A stretch of DNA of 64,000 bases from Ardenticatenaceae bacterium. Lineage in GTDB: Bacteria > Chloroflexota > Anaerolineae > Promineifilales > Promineifilaceae. The notes below the pieces were generated by a model. The model worked only from the letters and a program-made list of their open reading frames with translations, had not been told where the DNA came from and made no database searches. Of this stretch, positions 8,413 to 16,669 are shown one piece after another. A program made the translations under genes and the position numbers. The stretch spans positions 1-64,000 of the forward strand of contig JACKBT010000021.1 in assembly GCA_020634415.1 (NCBI GenBank), given 5' to 3'. Every line of letters starts with the position of its first letter. Within the stretch, counting starts at the first letter, position 1.

Positions 8413-9321
8413 ATGGGTTGGATGGATGGCAAAGTGCGGGTGTTGTATTTTGGGATGCTGGGGGATTTTTCGCTGCTGCCGCTGCGCCATTTGTTGGCGG
8501 CGGGGGTGGATGTGTGTGGGATTGTGGTGGCGGGGCAGGGGGATGGGGGGGCGATACGGCCGTTATTCCCCCCACCTTCTCCACCAGGGCTGCCCTTACT
8601 GAATCCTTACTTTGACCGCAACATTATCCAGGTGGGGTGGCAGCAGGGGATTCCGGTGTGGGCCATCGGCCGTTTGGGAGATGAGACGACGGTGACGACA
8701 TTGGCTGCCTTGCAGCCGGATGTGGCGGTAGTGGCCTGCTTTTCGCGGCGGATTCCCAAAGTGCTGTTAGATGTGCCGGAGCATGGCTTTTTGAATGTGC
8801 ATCCGTCGCTGCTGCCGCGTTATCGGGGGCCGCAGCCGCTGTTTTGGTGTTTTCGGGAGGGGGAGGGGGAGACGGGGGTGACGGTGCATTGGATGGATGA
8901 GGGGTTGGATACGGGGGATATTGTGTTGCAGGCGCGGGTGAATTTTGCCGATGGCATTGCGGGGGACGAGGCGGATAGGTTGTGTGCGGAGCGGGGGGGA
9001 GAACTGCTGGTGGAGGCGATGGGGCTGTTGGCGGCGGGGAAGCTGCCGTGTGTGCCGCAGTCGGATGATTTTACTTATTTTCCGTCACCAACGGCCGTTG
9101 ATTTTCATATCCCCACCAGTTGGTCGGCGCAGCGGGCGTTTAACTTTATGCGCGGCGTGGCGGATTGGGGACGGCCGTTTACGATTGAGGTAGGTGAGGA
9201 GAAGGTGGTGGCGGGAACGGCCGTTGCTTACGACGCACACCAACAACTTGATGAATTGTTGGTACGAGAGGGTGGGGAGACGGCCGTTCAGTTTAATCCT
9301 GGTGTACTATATGTGCGGTAA
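8413..9321 (+). CDS. Formyltransferase-family protein (Fmt-like)
   Basis: 302 residues. The formyltransferase core is clear: NVHPSLLPRYRGP supplies the conserved Asn and His, and MDEGLDTGDI supplies the Asp, the triad used with 10-formyltetrahydrofolate. The acceptor could be Met-tRNA or a sugar nucleotide; the N-terminal half differs enough from standard Fmt that I do not assign fmt. The start may be ATG 8413 or ATG 8422; a TATAAT at 8409-8414 overlaps the first and would suit near-leaderless initiation at the second. The 3' part (from 9161) is duplicated at 9911. Confidence 0.75.
   Translation: MGWMDGKVRVLYFGMLGDFSLLPLRHLLAAGVDVCGIVVAGQGDGGAIRPLFPPPSPPGLPLLNPYFDRNIIQVGWQQGIPVWAIGRLGDETTVTTLAALQPDVAVVACFSRRIPKVLLDVPEHGFLNVHPSLLPRYRGPQPLFWCFREGEGETGVTVHWMDEGLDTGDIVLQARVNFADGIAGDEADRLCAERGGELLVEAMGLLAAGKLPCVPQSDDFTYFPSPTAVDFHIPTSWSAQRAFNFMRGVADWGRPFTIEVGEEKVVAGTAVAYDAHQQLDELLVREGGETAVQFNPGVLYVR
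9161..9281 (+). repeat. Direct repeat, copy 1 (inside formyltransferase gene)
   Basis: Copy 1 of a 121-bp repeat whose partner starts exactly 750 bp downstream (9911). About 84% of positions match, with no gaps. It encodes the formyltransferase C-terminal region beginning WGRPFTIEVGEEKVV. Confidence 0.92.
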
Positions 9322-9366
9322 GTTTTTGGGATTACAACAGCCTTAGCCAAGATAAAGGAGATGATT

Positions 9367-9861
9367 ATGGCTAGAAAAAGATTCACCCCAGGAAAATTTG
9401 TCCGCATTCCTTTAGCAGACGGATCTTATGGGTATGGAAGGTTACGTAAGAACTATGATGCTTCTTTCTATGATCTACATACAGAAGAACCTATTTCTGA
9501 CCTAGATGAAATTGCTTCAAAACCTATCCTTTTCACAGTAGGAGTACATAAGTCAGTACTTACTGAATGGGAGGTGATAGGGACGAGGCCACTAGAAGAG
9601 CAAATGAAACAACCTGTTTGGCGGTTTTGGCAAGATATTGGCGATTTTAGAAACTGTTTCATTCTTGATATGGAAGGCAACAAAAGAACTGCAACCCCTG
9701 AGGAATGCGAAGGGCTAGAGCGTTGGTCTGTTTGGGAACCAAATGGAATAGAGAGGCGATTGCTTGACACATTTATGGGTCGCCCTAATCCGCATGTGGA
9801 ACATAGTAAAGTACGATATGAAGATCATCCTAATGTGAAACGGAAACCTAGTGAGAGCTGA
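9367..9861 (+). CDS. Imm26-like immunity-family protein
   Basis: About 164 residues from the ATG at 9367; AAGGAG directly touches the ATG at 9361, so 9367 has the better spacing. The N-terminal pattern GKFVRIPLADGSYGYGRL resembles Imm26 (PF15428), immunity proteins of polymorphic toxin systems; this is from memory of the family pattern. No toxin gene lies nearby. The gene is more A+T-rich than its neighbours and, with its flanks (about 9340-9910), has no ACGGCCGT. It sits between the two copies of the 121-bp repeat, suggesting acquisition. Confidence 0.6.
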   Translation: MARKRFTPGKFVRIPLADGSYGYGRLRKNYDASFYDLHTEEPISDLDEIASKPILFTVGVHKSVLTEWEVIGTRPLEEQMKQPVWRFWQDIGDFRNCFILDMEGNKRTATPEECEGLERWSVWEPNGIERRLLDTFMGRPNPHVEHSKVRYEDHPNVKRKPSES

Positions 9862-9910
9862 GGCGTTTTCAAACGTGCGGTGAGAGACTATAGCAGATTT
9901 GAGTAGGGAA

Positions 9911-10031
9911 CAGATTGGGGACGGCCGTTTACCATCGAAGTAGGTGAGGAGAAGGTGGTGGTGGGAACGGCCGTTACCTATAACACCCAACAACAACTTG
10001 ATGAATCTTTGGTATGTGAGGGTTGGGGTAA
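9911..10031 (+). repeat. Direct repeat, copy 2 (orphan formyltransferase fragment)
   Basis: Aligns without gaps to 9161-9281 at about 84%. It still reads as a formyltransferase C-terminal piece (WGRPFTIEVGEEKVVVGTAV), and many differences are at third codon positions (ACG/ACC, ATT/ATC, GAG/GAA). This suggests a piece of a diverged allele or paralogue that was under selection, not a fresh target-site duplication. It ends 4 bp before the end of the HNH gene. Confidence 0.9.
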
Positions 10032-10035
10032 CGGA

Positions 10036-10458
10036 TTATTTGGTCGGGGGATGCAGATCGGCTAAGAGTAGGAGTGAACGTAGGTTGAGTAAGTTTTGCC
10101 GATTGAAGTGCAATTCTTGCACAGTAACGCGTCCTACAGCCGAGAGGCCGATAACCTTCAACCCACCATCAGTCTAAGCAAAATGTTCTGACCAAGTATG
10201 GAGCCGGGGATGGAATAGAGGCACTTTGGCTCCTGATAGGGGATCAATCCCACCTGTTTTGGTGTATTTGTGGTTGTTGCAACCCTGGCAGGAATAGGCC
10301 AAATTATCTGGTTCCGATTCGCCGCCTGCACTGCCGGGGTGGATGTGTTCGATGGAAAATGATTGAGGAGAGTAATCGGCTGGGCTTTGGCAGTACTCAC
10401 ATAAACTGTTAGCGCGTTGGATAACGGCCGATTTGACAGCTACAGGTACATGAGGCAT
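10036..10458 (-). pseudogene. HNH endonuclease gene with internal amber stop
   Basis: The open part (10174-10458, 94 aa) has a CEYC zinc knuckle, the catalytic IEHIHPGSAGG and NLAYSCQGCNNHK, ending HTWSEHFA. A TAG follows at 10174-10176. The same frame then continues for 45 more codons (TDGGLKVIGLSAVGRVTVQ, then ELHFNRQN and onward) to TAA at 10036, matching the usual C-terminus of this HNH family. The TAG stands where homologues commonly have Trp, so one TGG-to-TAG change explains it. The truncated protein keeps the HNH core and may or may not work. Its start is 3 bp from the end of the upstream partner gene. Confidence 0.85.
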
Positions 10459-10461
10459 GGG

Positions 10462-10857
10462 TTAGGATGCAGGTGTGTAGTTAATAGATTGTTTTAGCGC
10501 GTCTAAAGAAATATTACGAACGGCAGCGAGTTCAATGAGAGCTGATAAGCGTTCAACTTGAATTTCTTCAACGAGATCACTCAAATTTATTAATTCAGCT
10601 AGCTCCGTCTCAGTTAAGGTTTCTGCTTGGCGTTTCTCAATTAATAGAGCCATGCGCTCCTGCTCGGCTGTCGTTAAGGTTCGATTGATTTTTTCCAGTA
10701 ACAGTGCCTCACGCTCTGGCAGTACGTTGGCACGGCGGCTGGCTCGTAGACGAACGGCCGTTGCCGCAACTTCACCCAACTCATCAATCCCAAGCTGTTT
10801 TAGGCTGTCCAGCAGTTCAGTTAGGGGCATTGTTGATTTGATTTCGATAGTCGTCAT
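10462..10857 (-). CDS. Helical partner protein of the HNH gene
   Basis: 131 residues, predicted mostly alpha-helical and charged, with no catalytic motif. Short Glu/Leu-rich proteins of this style are often encoded directly before HNH genes in Cyanobacteria and Chloroflexota; that pairing is from memory and the role is unknown. The gene is 3 bp from the HNH start, so the two are one transcription unit. An ACGGCCGT copy inside it suggests long residence in this genome. Confidence 0.6.
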   Translation of the reverse strand: MTTIEIKSTMPLTELLDSLKQLGIDELGEVAATAVRLRASRRANVLPEREALLLEKINRTLTTAEQERMALLIEKRQAETLTETELAELINLSDLVEEIQVERLSALIELAAVRNISLDALKQSINYTPAS

Positions 10858-10934
10858 GAGCTGATTATAACATAAATAACAGTTGGCTGATTACTCTAAA
10901 ATGTTGAGAGGGTGAGACAGGATTTGGTGTAAGA

Positions 10935-11042
10935 CTAGCAGTTTGTCGGAGAACCCCAATTTGTAGCCGCGAAATCCCTTTCGCGCTCGGGGAACGCGGT
11001 AAGGATACCGCGCCTACGACCACTTTTCCGACAGCCTGCTAG
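10935..11042. mobile_element. MITE-like element with 16-bp terminal inverted repeats
   Basis: The ends CTAGCAGTTTGTCGGA (10935-10950) and TCCGACAGCCTGCTAG (11027-11042) are inverted repeats matching at 14 of 16 positions. The 76-bp interior is G+C-rich, contains a short inverted pair (CGCGGTA/TACCGCG), no ORF and no ACGGCCGT. Size and structure fit a miniature inverted-repeat element. No transposase is nearby. Confidence 0.65.
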
Positions 11043-11073
11043 ACTGGAGCAGTTTTCAAAACTGCTCCAGTCT
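11041..11073. repeat. Perfect 16-bp inverted repeat with 1-nt loop
   Basis: AGACTGGAGCAGTTTT, a single c, then its exact complement. It abuts the MITE-like element. With a one-base centre it is a near-palindrome and could act as a cruciform or bidirectional terminator. The rest of the 325-bp gap (10858-11182) holds GGAG before the next ATG and no gene. Confidence 0.85.
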
Positions 11074-11182
11074 TTCGAGTCCGTACACGAAAAATAAGCG
11101 CACCCAATGTTGAGATCGCCATGAGATCGTTTATCTTTTATACTGTGACGGAATAGGGCGATAACACGATAGGAGCTTCTCT

Positions 11183-14011
11183 ATGTGGAAACGAATCATT
11201 GGGCTTCTCATCCCCCTTTTGTTGGGGATAGTTCCGGTACAGGCGCAGAGCGGCGTGGAGTATACGCGCTATGATGTGGCGATTGAGGTGCATGAGGACG
11301 GCCGTTTGTCGGTGCGCGAGTGGCAGTATTTAAGGTTTAACGGCCGTTACACCGAAGGCTTCGCCGAAATTCCGCTCGATTACGTGGCGCAGATTCGGGG
11401 CATCTCCGTTTTTGGTGGGACGACGGTGGCGGGTTTGACCGAGTACGACTTTATTGGTAGTGGGCCAGAAAGCTACCGTTACGAAGTGGATGATGAGGCC
11501 ATTTATGTGGAGTGGGAGTATGCGCCGACGAGTCCGGGTGAGGAGATGGTCTTTATGTTGGCCTATGAGGTGGAAGGGGGCTTGTGGGTTTATGACGACA
11601 TGATGACGATGGAGTGGCGGGCCATTGCCGCTGACCGCAGCGGGCTGGCTGTGCCAGAGAGCCGCGTAACGGTGGATTTGCCCTTTGCGGTAACGGCCGA
11701 TCAGCTAGACACCATTGCCTTTGGCCCCGAACATACGACGACCATTGAGCCATTAGACGTGGGGCAGCAGGTGATTTTTGAGGCGACGGAGCCGATTGCT
11801 GATGGTACGCGCTTTCAGGTAGTGGTGGATTTTCCGCTGGGGCTGGTGACGGCGCAGAAGCAGGCCTGGCAGCTTGCGGCTGATGAGGCGCGGCTGGAGT
11901 ATGTGGTGGATGGGGTGGCTGTGGACATGGTGGTGGCGGCCGACGGCCGTTTGACCATCACCGAAAACCACCAAGTCACCGTGCAAACCGGCATTTTGGC
12001 TGAGGGCACACGCCAATTAGCTTATCAGTTTGTGGACGAATTGAGCGGCTTCCAGGTGCGCGAGGGGGAGCAGGTATTTGCTGCCACTGAGGGGGATTTG
12101 TGTGATTATTGTTACCGTTTGCAAGAAACAGCCCGGCAGCCGGGTTGGGTTTATTATGGCGAAGCGGCCGAGTCGGTTCAGTTTAATTCATCTCGTATGG
12201 GTGGGGTGGCAGTGACGTATGCTTTTCCTGAATTGGTGCGCGGTGAGTCGAGTACCTTCACGCTGGCTTATGAGGCAGCGGGGGCGTTTTCGGTGGCGGC
12301 GGATGGGCATTTGCTGACGTGGACGGCCGTTCCGGGCGAGGCCATTATGCCCCAAGAGGCGACGATAACTTTGCACTTGCCCGGTGGCATGGGGTTGGAG
12401 GATGCCACGATTGAGGGGGCCACTGCCGAGCGGTCGGATAAGGGCATTGTGCTGCGACCGGAACGGCCGTTAAGCCCCTGGCAAGCGTGGCAGTTTACGC
12501 TGCTGCTGCCAGCGGGGACGCTCAATACCACGCCCCCGCTTTGGCAAACAGAGTTTGAGGCGGTGTTGGACGAGGCGGCGGCGCGGCAGGCGGAGCAGGC
12601 TGCCGTTGAAGCGCGGCGGCAGTTGGCGGTGCGGGCGGGGGGAATTGGTGTGGGGCTAACGGCCGTTCTCGGAGCCATCGCCAGTTGGTATTTGTGGGGC
12701 AGCCGCAAAGTGCGCGAGGTGATGGGCAATTACCGCACCACGCCGCCCAGCGACTTGCCGCCCGGTATTGTGGCCTATCTGCTGGACAACGAGGCGACGG
12801 GGCGTGGCGCGTTGGCCTCCCTCTTTTATCTGGCTGATTTGGGGCTGATTCGCCTGGATGTGGGTGAGCCGCTGCTGCTGGTGCGGCTGCGGGAGCAGGC
12901 GGTGGCAGCCGGGGAGAAGGTGATAACGCCGGTGGGCGCAGCGGTAAATGTGCCGGGTCATGCCGCTATTTTGTTTAACAAGCTGATGGAGTATCTGCCG
13001 GTGGGGGAAGCGGTGGCATTGACGGCCGTTCAAGCCGCCTTTCAACAAGCTTTGCCCGCCGTCTACACGGCTATGGCCCAGGAGATGGTGACATTTTTTT
13101 ATGGCAGCGGCAGCAGTTGGCGCGGGGCCTTGCAAAAGGTGCTGCCCCTGTTGTGGTTTGGCCTCATGGCCTGGCTCATGTTCCAGGTTTTTCCCTCTGT
13201 GGCCAATCGCAACCCGGTGCTGTTGATGGTGCTGTTTTTTGGGCCGTTCATGTTGATGGGGTTTCTGGTGCGGAGGTTGGGCCAGCCGAAGGCGGCTTTG
13301 TCCCAGTTGGGGCAGCAGGAGGTGAAGAAGTGGCAGGGGTTTCGGGCCTATTTGCAGGATATTCAAAAGTATGGCGATTTGACCGAGGCGCAGGAGATTT
13401 TGGATCGGTATTTTGCTTATGCCATTGCTTTGGGTGTGGAGGAATCGCTGTTGGCGCAGGTGGAGGCGTGGGGCGGTTATACGCCGGTGTGGGTGGGCAA
13501 CGGCCGTTCCCCCAATGGTACGTCTCGGCAAAATCGGCGTTATTATCGCCCCTGGTATCGGCGGGGGGCCTGGCTGCCGCAACGGCCGTCTGCGTCGCAA
13601 CGGCCGTCTGCGCCGCAAGCGCAGCCATCAGCCCAGCCTGAGCGGCCGTCGCTGCAAACCATTTCGGACAGTCTGACGCGCTCTTTGAATGAGGCGAGTG
13701 GGAAGATGACGGATTTGTTGAATACGGCCGTTGGCGAAGGGCAGGCCCAGTCCATCACCATTCGGGCGGCGGGGCAGTCTAAAAGCGTCACTTGGGAACC
13801 GGGTTCATCTATTAACAGCGTGGTCGGCCAGATTATGAAGGAGAGCCGGACGATTCGACCGCCGCGCCCTACAGCCAGCGGCGGCTCTGGCAGCAGTTTC
13901 CGCTCGTCAGGCGGCAGCCGCCGTTCGGGTGGCTCGCGCAGCAGCCGCAGCAGTTCGCGCAGCAGTAGTTCGCGTCGCAGTGGTGGCGGGGGTCGGCGTG
14001 GTTTTAAGTAA
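11183..14011 (+). CDS. DUF2207-type membrane protein with Ser/Arg/Gly-rich tail
   Basis: 942 residues: signal peptide (1-21), two successive extracellular beta-rich repeats of DUF2207 type (about 25-235 and 240-470), a membrane helix (about 485-505), a cytoplasmic region, a membrane pair (about 650-695), and a long tail. The last 50 residues are almost only Ser, Gly and Arg (repeated GGSRRS/SSRSSS), and an earlier stretch repeats RPSA. DUF2207 proteins are widespread membrane proteins without a known function. GGAG lies 8 nt before the ATG. The next gene starts 6 bp downstream. Confidence 0.82.
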   Translation: MWKRIIGLLIPLLLGIVPVQAQSGVEYTRYDVAIEVHEDGRLSVREWQYLRFNGRYTEGFAEIPLDYVAQIRGISVFGGTTVAGLTEYDFIGSGPESYRYEVDDEAIYVEWEYAPTSPGEEMVFMLAYEVEGGLWVYDDMMTMEWRAIAADRSGLAVPESRVTVDLPFAVTADQLDTIAFGPEHTTTIEPLDVGQQVIFEATEPIADGTRFQVVVDFPLGLVTAQKQAWQLAADEARLEYVVDGVAVDMVVAADGRLTITENHQVTVQTGILAEGTRQLAYQFVDELSGFQVREGEQVFAATEGDLCDYCYRLQETARQPGWVYYGEAAESVQFNSSRMGGVAVTYAFPELVRGESSTFTLAYEAAGAFSVAADGHLLTWTAVPGEAIMPQEATITLHLPGGMGLEDATIEGATAERSDKGIVLRPERPLSPWQAWQFTLLLPAGTLNTTPPLWQTEFEAVLDEAAARQAEQAAVEARRQLAVRAGGIGVGLTAVLGAIASWYLWGSRKVREVMGNYRTTPPSDLPPGIVAYLLDNEATGRGALASLFYLADLGLIRLDVGEPLLLVRLREQAVAAGEKVITPVGAAVNVPGHAAILFNKLMEYLPVGEAVALTAVQAAFQQALPAVYTAMAQEMVTFFYGSGSSWRGALQKVLPLLWFGLMAWLMFQVFPSVANRNPVLLMVLFFGPFMLMGFLVRRLGQPKAALSQLGQQEVKKWQGFRAYLQDIQKYGDLTEAQEILDRYFAYAIALGVEESLLAQVEAWGGYTPVWVGNGRSPNGTSRQNRRYYRPWYRRGAWLPQRPSASQRPSAPQAQPSAQPERPSLQTISDSLTRSLNEASGKMTDLLNTAVGEGQAQSITIRAAGQSKSVTWEPGSSINSVVGQIMKESRTIRPPRPTASGGSGSSFRSSGGSRRSGGSRSSRSSSRSSSSRRSGGGGRRGFK

Positions 14012-14017
14012 AAAAAT

Positions 14018-14674
14018 ATGATACGCAAAGATTACTTTTTACGTTTGATTGAGCAGGCGACGAAGGGGATTCGTTATGTGTTGATGGGAGCGGCGGCTGG
14101 TGATTATGCCGAAGCCCATGAAGCGGTGGGTGAATCGCTGCGACAGTTGCTTGGTTTGGGTTTGGGGTCGGTGGCGAATCTGTCGGATGAAGCGTTGTTG
14201 GGGATTTTGCAGCTTCATCATGCCCAAGATTGGCGGGAGCGGAGTCTGGTGGTGGCGGCTTTGCTCAAAACGGAGGGGGATGTGTGTGGGCAGGAGGGGC
14301 GCGAGCGGGCGCAGTTTAACCATTACCTCAAGTCGCTCCATCTGCTGCTGGCGGCCAGCGAAACAGCGGTGGATTTGCCTGAACCGATTCCCTCTGTGGC
14401 GGAGTTGGTGGGGCTGTTGCAGGATTATGTGCTGCCTGCGCACAGTTATGAGGCGCTGCTGGATTATTATGAGCGGACGAATCAGTTGGCGGCGGGGGAA
14501 GATGTGCTGTTTACGTGGTTGGAGGAGGGGCATGGTGGGGAAACGGCCGTCTCCGCGGGCATTGCCTTCTTCCAACGACTGACCGAAAAAAGTGATGCGG
14601 AATTAGAAGCTGGCAGCTTGCCCCGCACCGAAGTGGAAGCGGGGCTGACGGAGCTTTTGGAGACTGGAGATTAG
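14018..14674 (+). CDS. Helical hypothetical protein, possibly DUF6483-like
   Basis: 218 residues, predicted all-helical, cytoplasmic. The opening MIRKDYFLRLIEQATKGI resembles DUF6483 proteins; this is a weak recollection and no function is known. It starts 6 bp after the DUF2207 gene and is probably co-transcribed. Its last four residues (ETGD) and stop codon are encoded by an inverted heptamer array. Confidence 0.6.
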   Translation: MIRKDYFLRLIEQATKGIRYVLMGAAAGDYAEAHEAVGESLRQLLGLGLGSVANLSDEALLGILQLHHAQDWRERSLVVAALLKTEGDVCGQEGRERAQFNHYLKSLHLLLAASETAVDLPEPIPSVAELVGLLQDYVLPAHSYEALLDYYERTNQLAAGEDVLFTWLEEGHGGETAVSAGIAFFQRLTEKSDAELEAGSLPRTEVEAGLTELLETGD

Positions 14675-14725
14675 AGACTGGAGACTGGAGACTAACCAAT
14701 CTCTAGTCTCCAATCTCTAGTCTCC
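14659..14725. repeat. Inverted heptamer array (GGAGACT family)
   Basis: Five units (GGAGACT, GGAGATT, AGAGACT, GGAGACT, GGAGACT; 14659-14693), a short loop, then four complementary units to 14725. It contains the stop codon of the upstream gene and ends 14 bp before the next ATG. Confidence 0.92.
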
Positions 14726-14738
14726 CCTGAGGTGCACT

Positions 14739-15494
14739 ATGGAACTACAACTTATTCGGAATGCGACGATGCGGCTGGGGTATAACGGCCGTCTCCTCCT
14801 CCTCGATCCCTTCCTTTCCCCCAAACACGCCATCCGCTCCTTCGCGGGCATCTCGCCCAACCCGACGGTGGATTTGCCTATGCTGCCAGGGGCTGTGGTG
14901 GCGGATGTGGCAGCGGTGGTTGTGTCCCATTTGCACCCGGATCATTTTGATGAGGTGGCGCAGGCTATGTTGGCGAAGGAGTTGCCGCTGTTTTGCCAGC
15001 CGGGGGATGAGGGGAAGATTGGGGCGGCGGGATTTACGGCCGTTACCCCCATCAACGACACCCTCACCTGGCAAGGCATCAGCATCACGCGCACACCGGC
15101 ACAGCATGGCACGGGCCAATGGGCCGAGCGCATGGGCAACGTTTCCGGCTTCATCTTCCGCGCTGATGGTGAACCAACGATCTATTGGGCGGGTGACACG
15201 ATTTGGTATGAGCCAGTGGCCCACGTGATCCGGCGTGAACAGCCGGACATCATCATCACCCACTCTGGCGGGGCGCATTTTGGCGATAACAGCGTCATTG
15301 TGATGGACATTGAGCAGACGCTGGCGGTTTGTCAATTTGCACCGCAAGCCACCGTTGTTGCCGTTCACCTGGAAGCCCTCGACCACTGCCCTACTACTCG
15401 CGCCGATTTACGGGCACAGGCAACAGCATCGGGTATTGCTGCCAGCCAACTGCGGATTCCGGCTGATGGGGAAACGGTGCTGTTTGGCGATTAG
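14739..15494 (+). CDS. MBL-fold metal-dependent hydrolase (UPF0173/UlaG-like)
   Basis: 251 residues. The HLHPDHFDE motif is the HxHxDH metal site; AQHGTGQ and YWAGDTIW supply further His and Asp ligands. Members include UlaG-type lactonases and many uncharacterised hydrolases; the substrate is not evident. The start follows GAGGTGC closely. It stands alone between a heptamer array and a convergent Uma2-like gene. Confidence 0.85.
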   Translation: MELQLIRNATMRLGYNGRLLLLDPFLSPKHAIRSFAGISPNPTVDLPMLPGAVVADVAAVVVSHLHPDHFDEVAQAMLAKELPLFCQPGDEGKIGAAGFTAVTPINDTLTWQGISITRTPAQHGTGQWAERMGNVSGFIFRADGEPTIYWAGDTIWYEPVAHVIRREQPDIIITHSGGAHFGDNSVIVMDIEQTLAVCQFAPQATVVAVHLEALDHCPTTRADLRAQATASGIAASQLRIPADGETVLFGD

Positions 15495-15559
15495 GTTGGT
15501 GGGGGAGACGGCCGTTGGCGCTCAAGCAGATTTGAGGCTTTGCGCCTGGTGATTACACG

Positions 15560-16165
15560 TTAACGCTGGGAGAAAATCTCGGTGACAGGAACAGTGAACT
15601 GGGGGAATAAGACAGAAGTTGCTTTTTCACCTTTGGCAAATACGCCATGAACCGAATAATGGTCACGGTCTAAAGTTAGCACGAGTATTTCCTCGGTTCG
15701 AGGATCAATAACCCAATACTCTGGAATACCTGCTTGAGCGTATTCGCGTCTTTTCGTTTCCAGATCACGGTTGGGATCATCAGGGCTGACGATTTCCATC
15801 GCTAAATCAATCTTTTCAAACCACTGCTCGGTACGCTGGCTTATATGGTCATTGGCAATATAAAAGAGATCGGGTTCACGGATTTTGCCATTCCAAAGTT
15901 GGACTTTGGTGGGAGAAAAGCGCACGATTCCGAGTGTATGGCTGGTTACAAAGGTGTAAAGCAAATGGAACAAAAGAGTTGCAATGGCTTGATGCTGGAG
16001 TGAAGGCATAGGTAACACTTCGATATTGCCATGCGAAAATTCAATCAGGTGGTTGCCCGTGCGGGTATCCAGATCGAGGTAATCTTCAATGAGCCAACGA
16101 CCTTGTGGTGGGAAGAGGGTGGCAATTTCCCAGGCTGGTTCTCCATAGGCAATGTCCTTTAACAT
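15560..16165 (-). CDS. Uma2-family (DUF820) PD-(D/E)XK-fold protein
   Basis: 201 residues. The Uma2 pattern is clear: REPDLFYI, then LAMEIVSPDDPNRD, a conserved Lys (ETKRREYAQAGIPEYWVID), and the closing strand. The fold is restriction-endonuclease-like, and this family is expanded in Cyanobacteria and Chloroflexota with no agreed role. The nuclease-type residues (Asp, Glu, Lys) appear intact. It is monocistronic and convergent with the MBL gene. Confidence 0.88.
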   Translation of the reverse strand: MLKDIAYGEPAWEIATLFPPQGRWLIEDYLDLDTRTGNHLIEFSHGNIEVLPMPSLQHQAIATLLFHLLYTFVTSHTLGIVRFSPTKVQLWNGKIREPDLFYIANDHISQRTEQWFEKIDLAMEIVSPDDPNRDLETKRREYAQAGIPEYWVIDPRTEEILVLTLDRDHYSVHGVFAKGEKATSVLFPQFTVPVTEIFSQR

Positions 16166-16271
16166 GCTGATAGTATACCCGACAAAATCTCTAATTCAAT
16201 TCGCATTGTGTTCCCAGCCCAGTGCTTGAAGTTTGGTGAGGAGGGCGACGGCCGTTTGCCATGCAGCCCCA

Positions 16272-16592
16272 TCAACTCCCTTCGGCAGGCGCGAAGAAGA
16301 CGAGCAGCGTGAGGTCTTCGCTGATGTCGTGGAATTTGTGGGGGACGTGTTTGCCGACGAAGATGGTGCTGCCTGGTTGCACGGCTTCTGTTTCGTCGCC
16401 GACGGTGATGCTGGCACGGCCGTTTATCACATAATACACCTCATCCTCATTGTGCGGCTGCTGCGGGTCTACGCCTCCAGCCTTTAGGATATAAAGTCCC
16501 AAGCTCATGGACTCTTCACGGATGAATTCGTAATACAGTTTGCCCAGTTCGGCATGGGTTTGGATTAAATCGTTTAGTTTAAAGGCTTGCAT
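16272..16592 (-). CDS. Small cupin-domain protein
   Basis: 106 residues with a single cupin barrel. Motif 1 is in EDEVYYVINGRASITVGDE and motif 2 in GKHVPHKFHDI, so metal-binding Glu/His positions are partly present. It could be a sugar- or small-acid-binding enzyme or sensor. It ends FFAPAEGS. Removing one G from the GGG just before the stop would extend the frame by about 25 codons (VDGAAWQTAVALLTKLQ to 16196), a possible small frameshift; many cupins end naturally at this point. Confidence 0.8.
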   Translation of the reverse strand: MQAFKLNDLIQTHAELGKLYYEFIREESMSLGLYILKAGGVDPQQPHNEDEVYYVINGRASITVGDETEAVQPGSTIFVGKHVPHKFHDISEDLTLLVFFAPAEGS

Positions 16593-16604
16593 GATTACTC
16601 CTTA

Positions 16605-16669
16605 AGAGACTAGGGACTGGGGACTAGAGACTGTCGTTTTGCTTAATCAGTCTCCAGTCTCTAGTCTCC
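16605..16669. repeat. Inverted heptamer array (GGAGACT family)
   Basis: Units AGAGACT, AGGGACT, GGGGACT, AGAGACT (16605-16632), a 16-nt loop, then AGTCTCC, AGTCTCT, AGTCTCC (16649-16669). It lies between the cupin and azlD genes, and the azlD stop codon lies inside it. Confidence 0.9.

Noticed and set aside
12656..13618. 320-codon minus-strand frame inside the DUF2207 gene
   Set aside because: Arg/His/Pro-rich shadow frame without domains.
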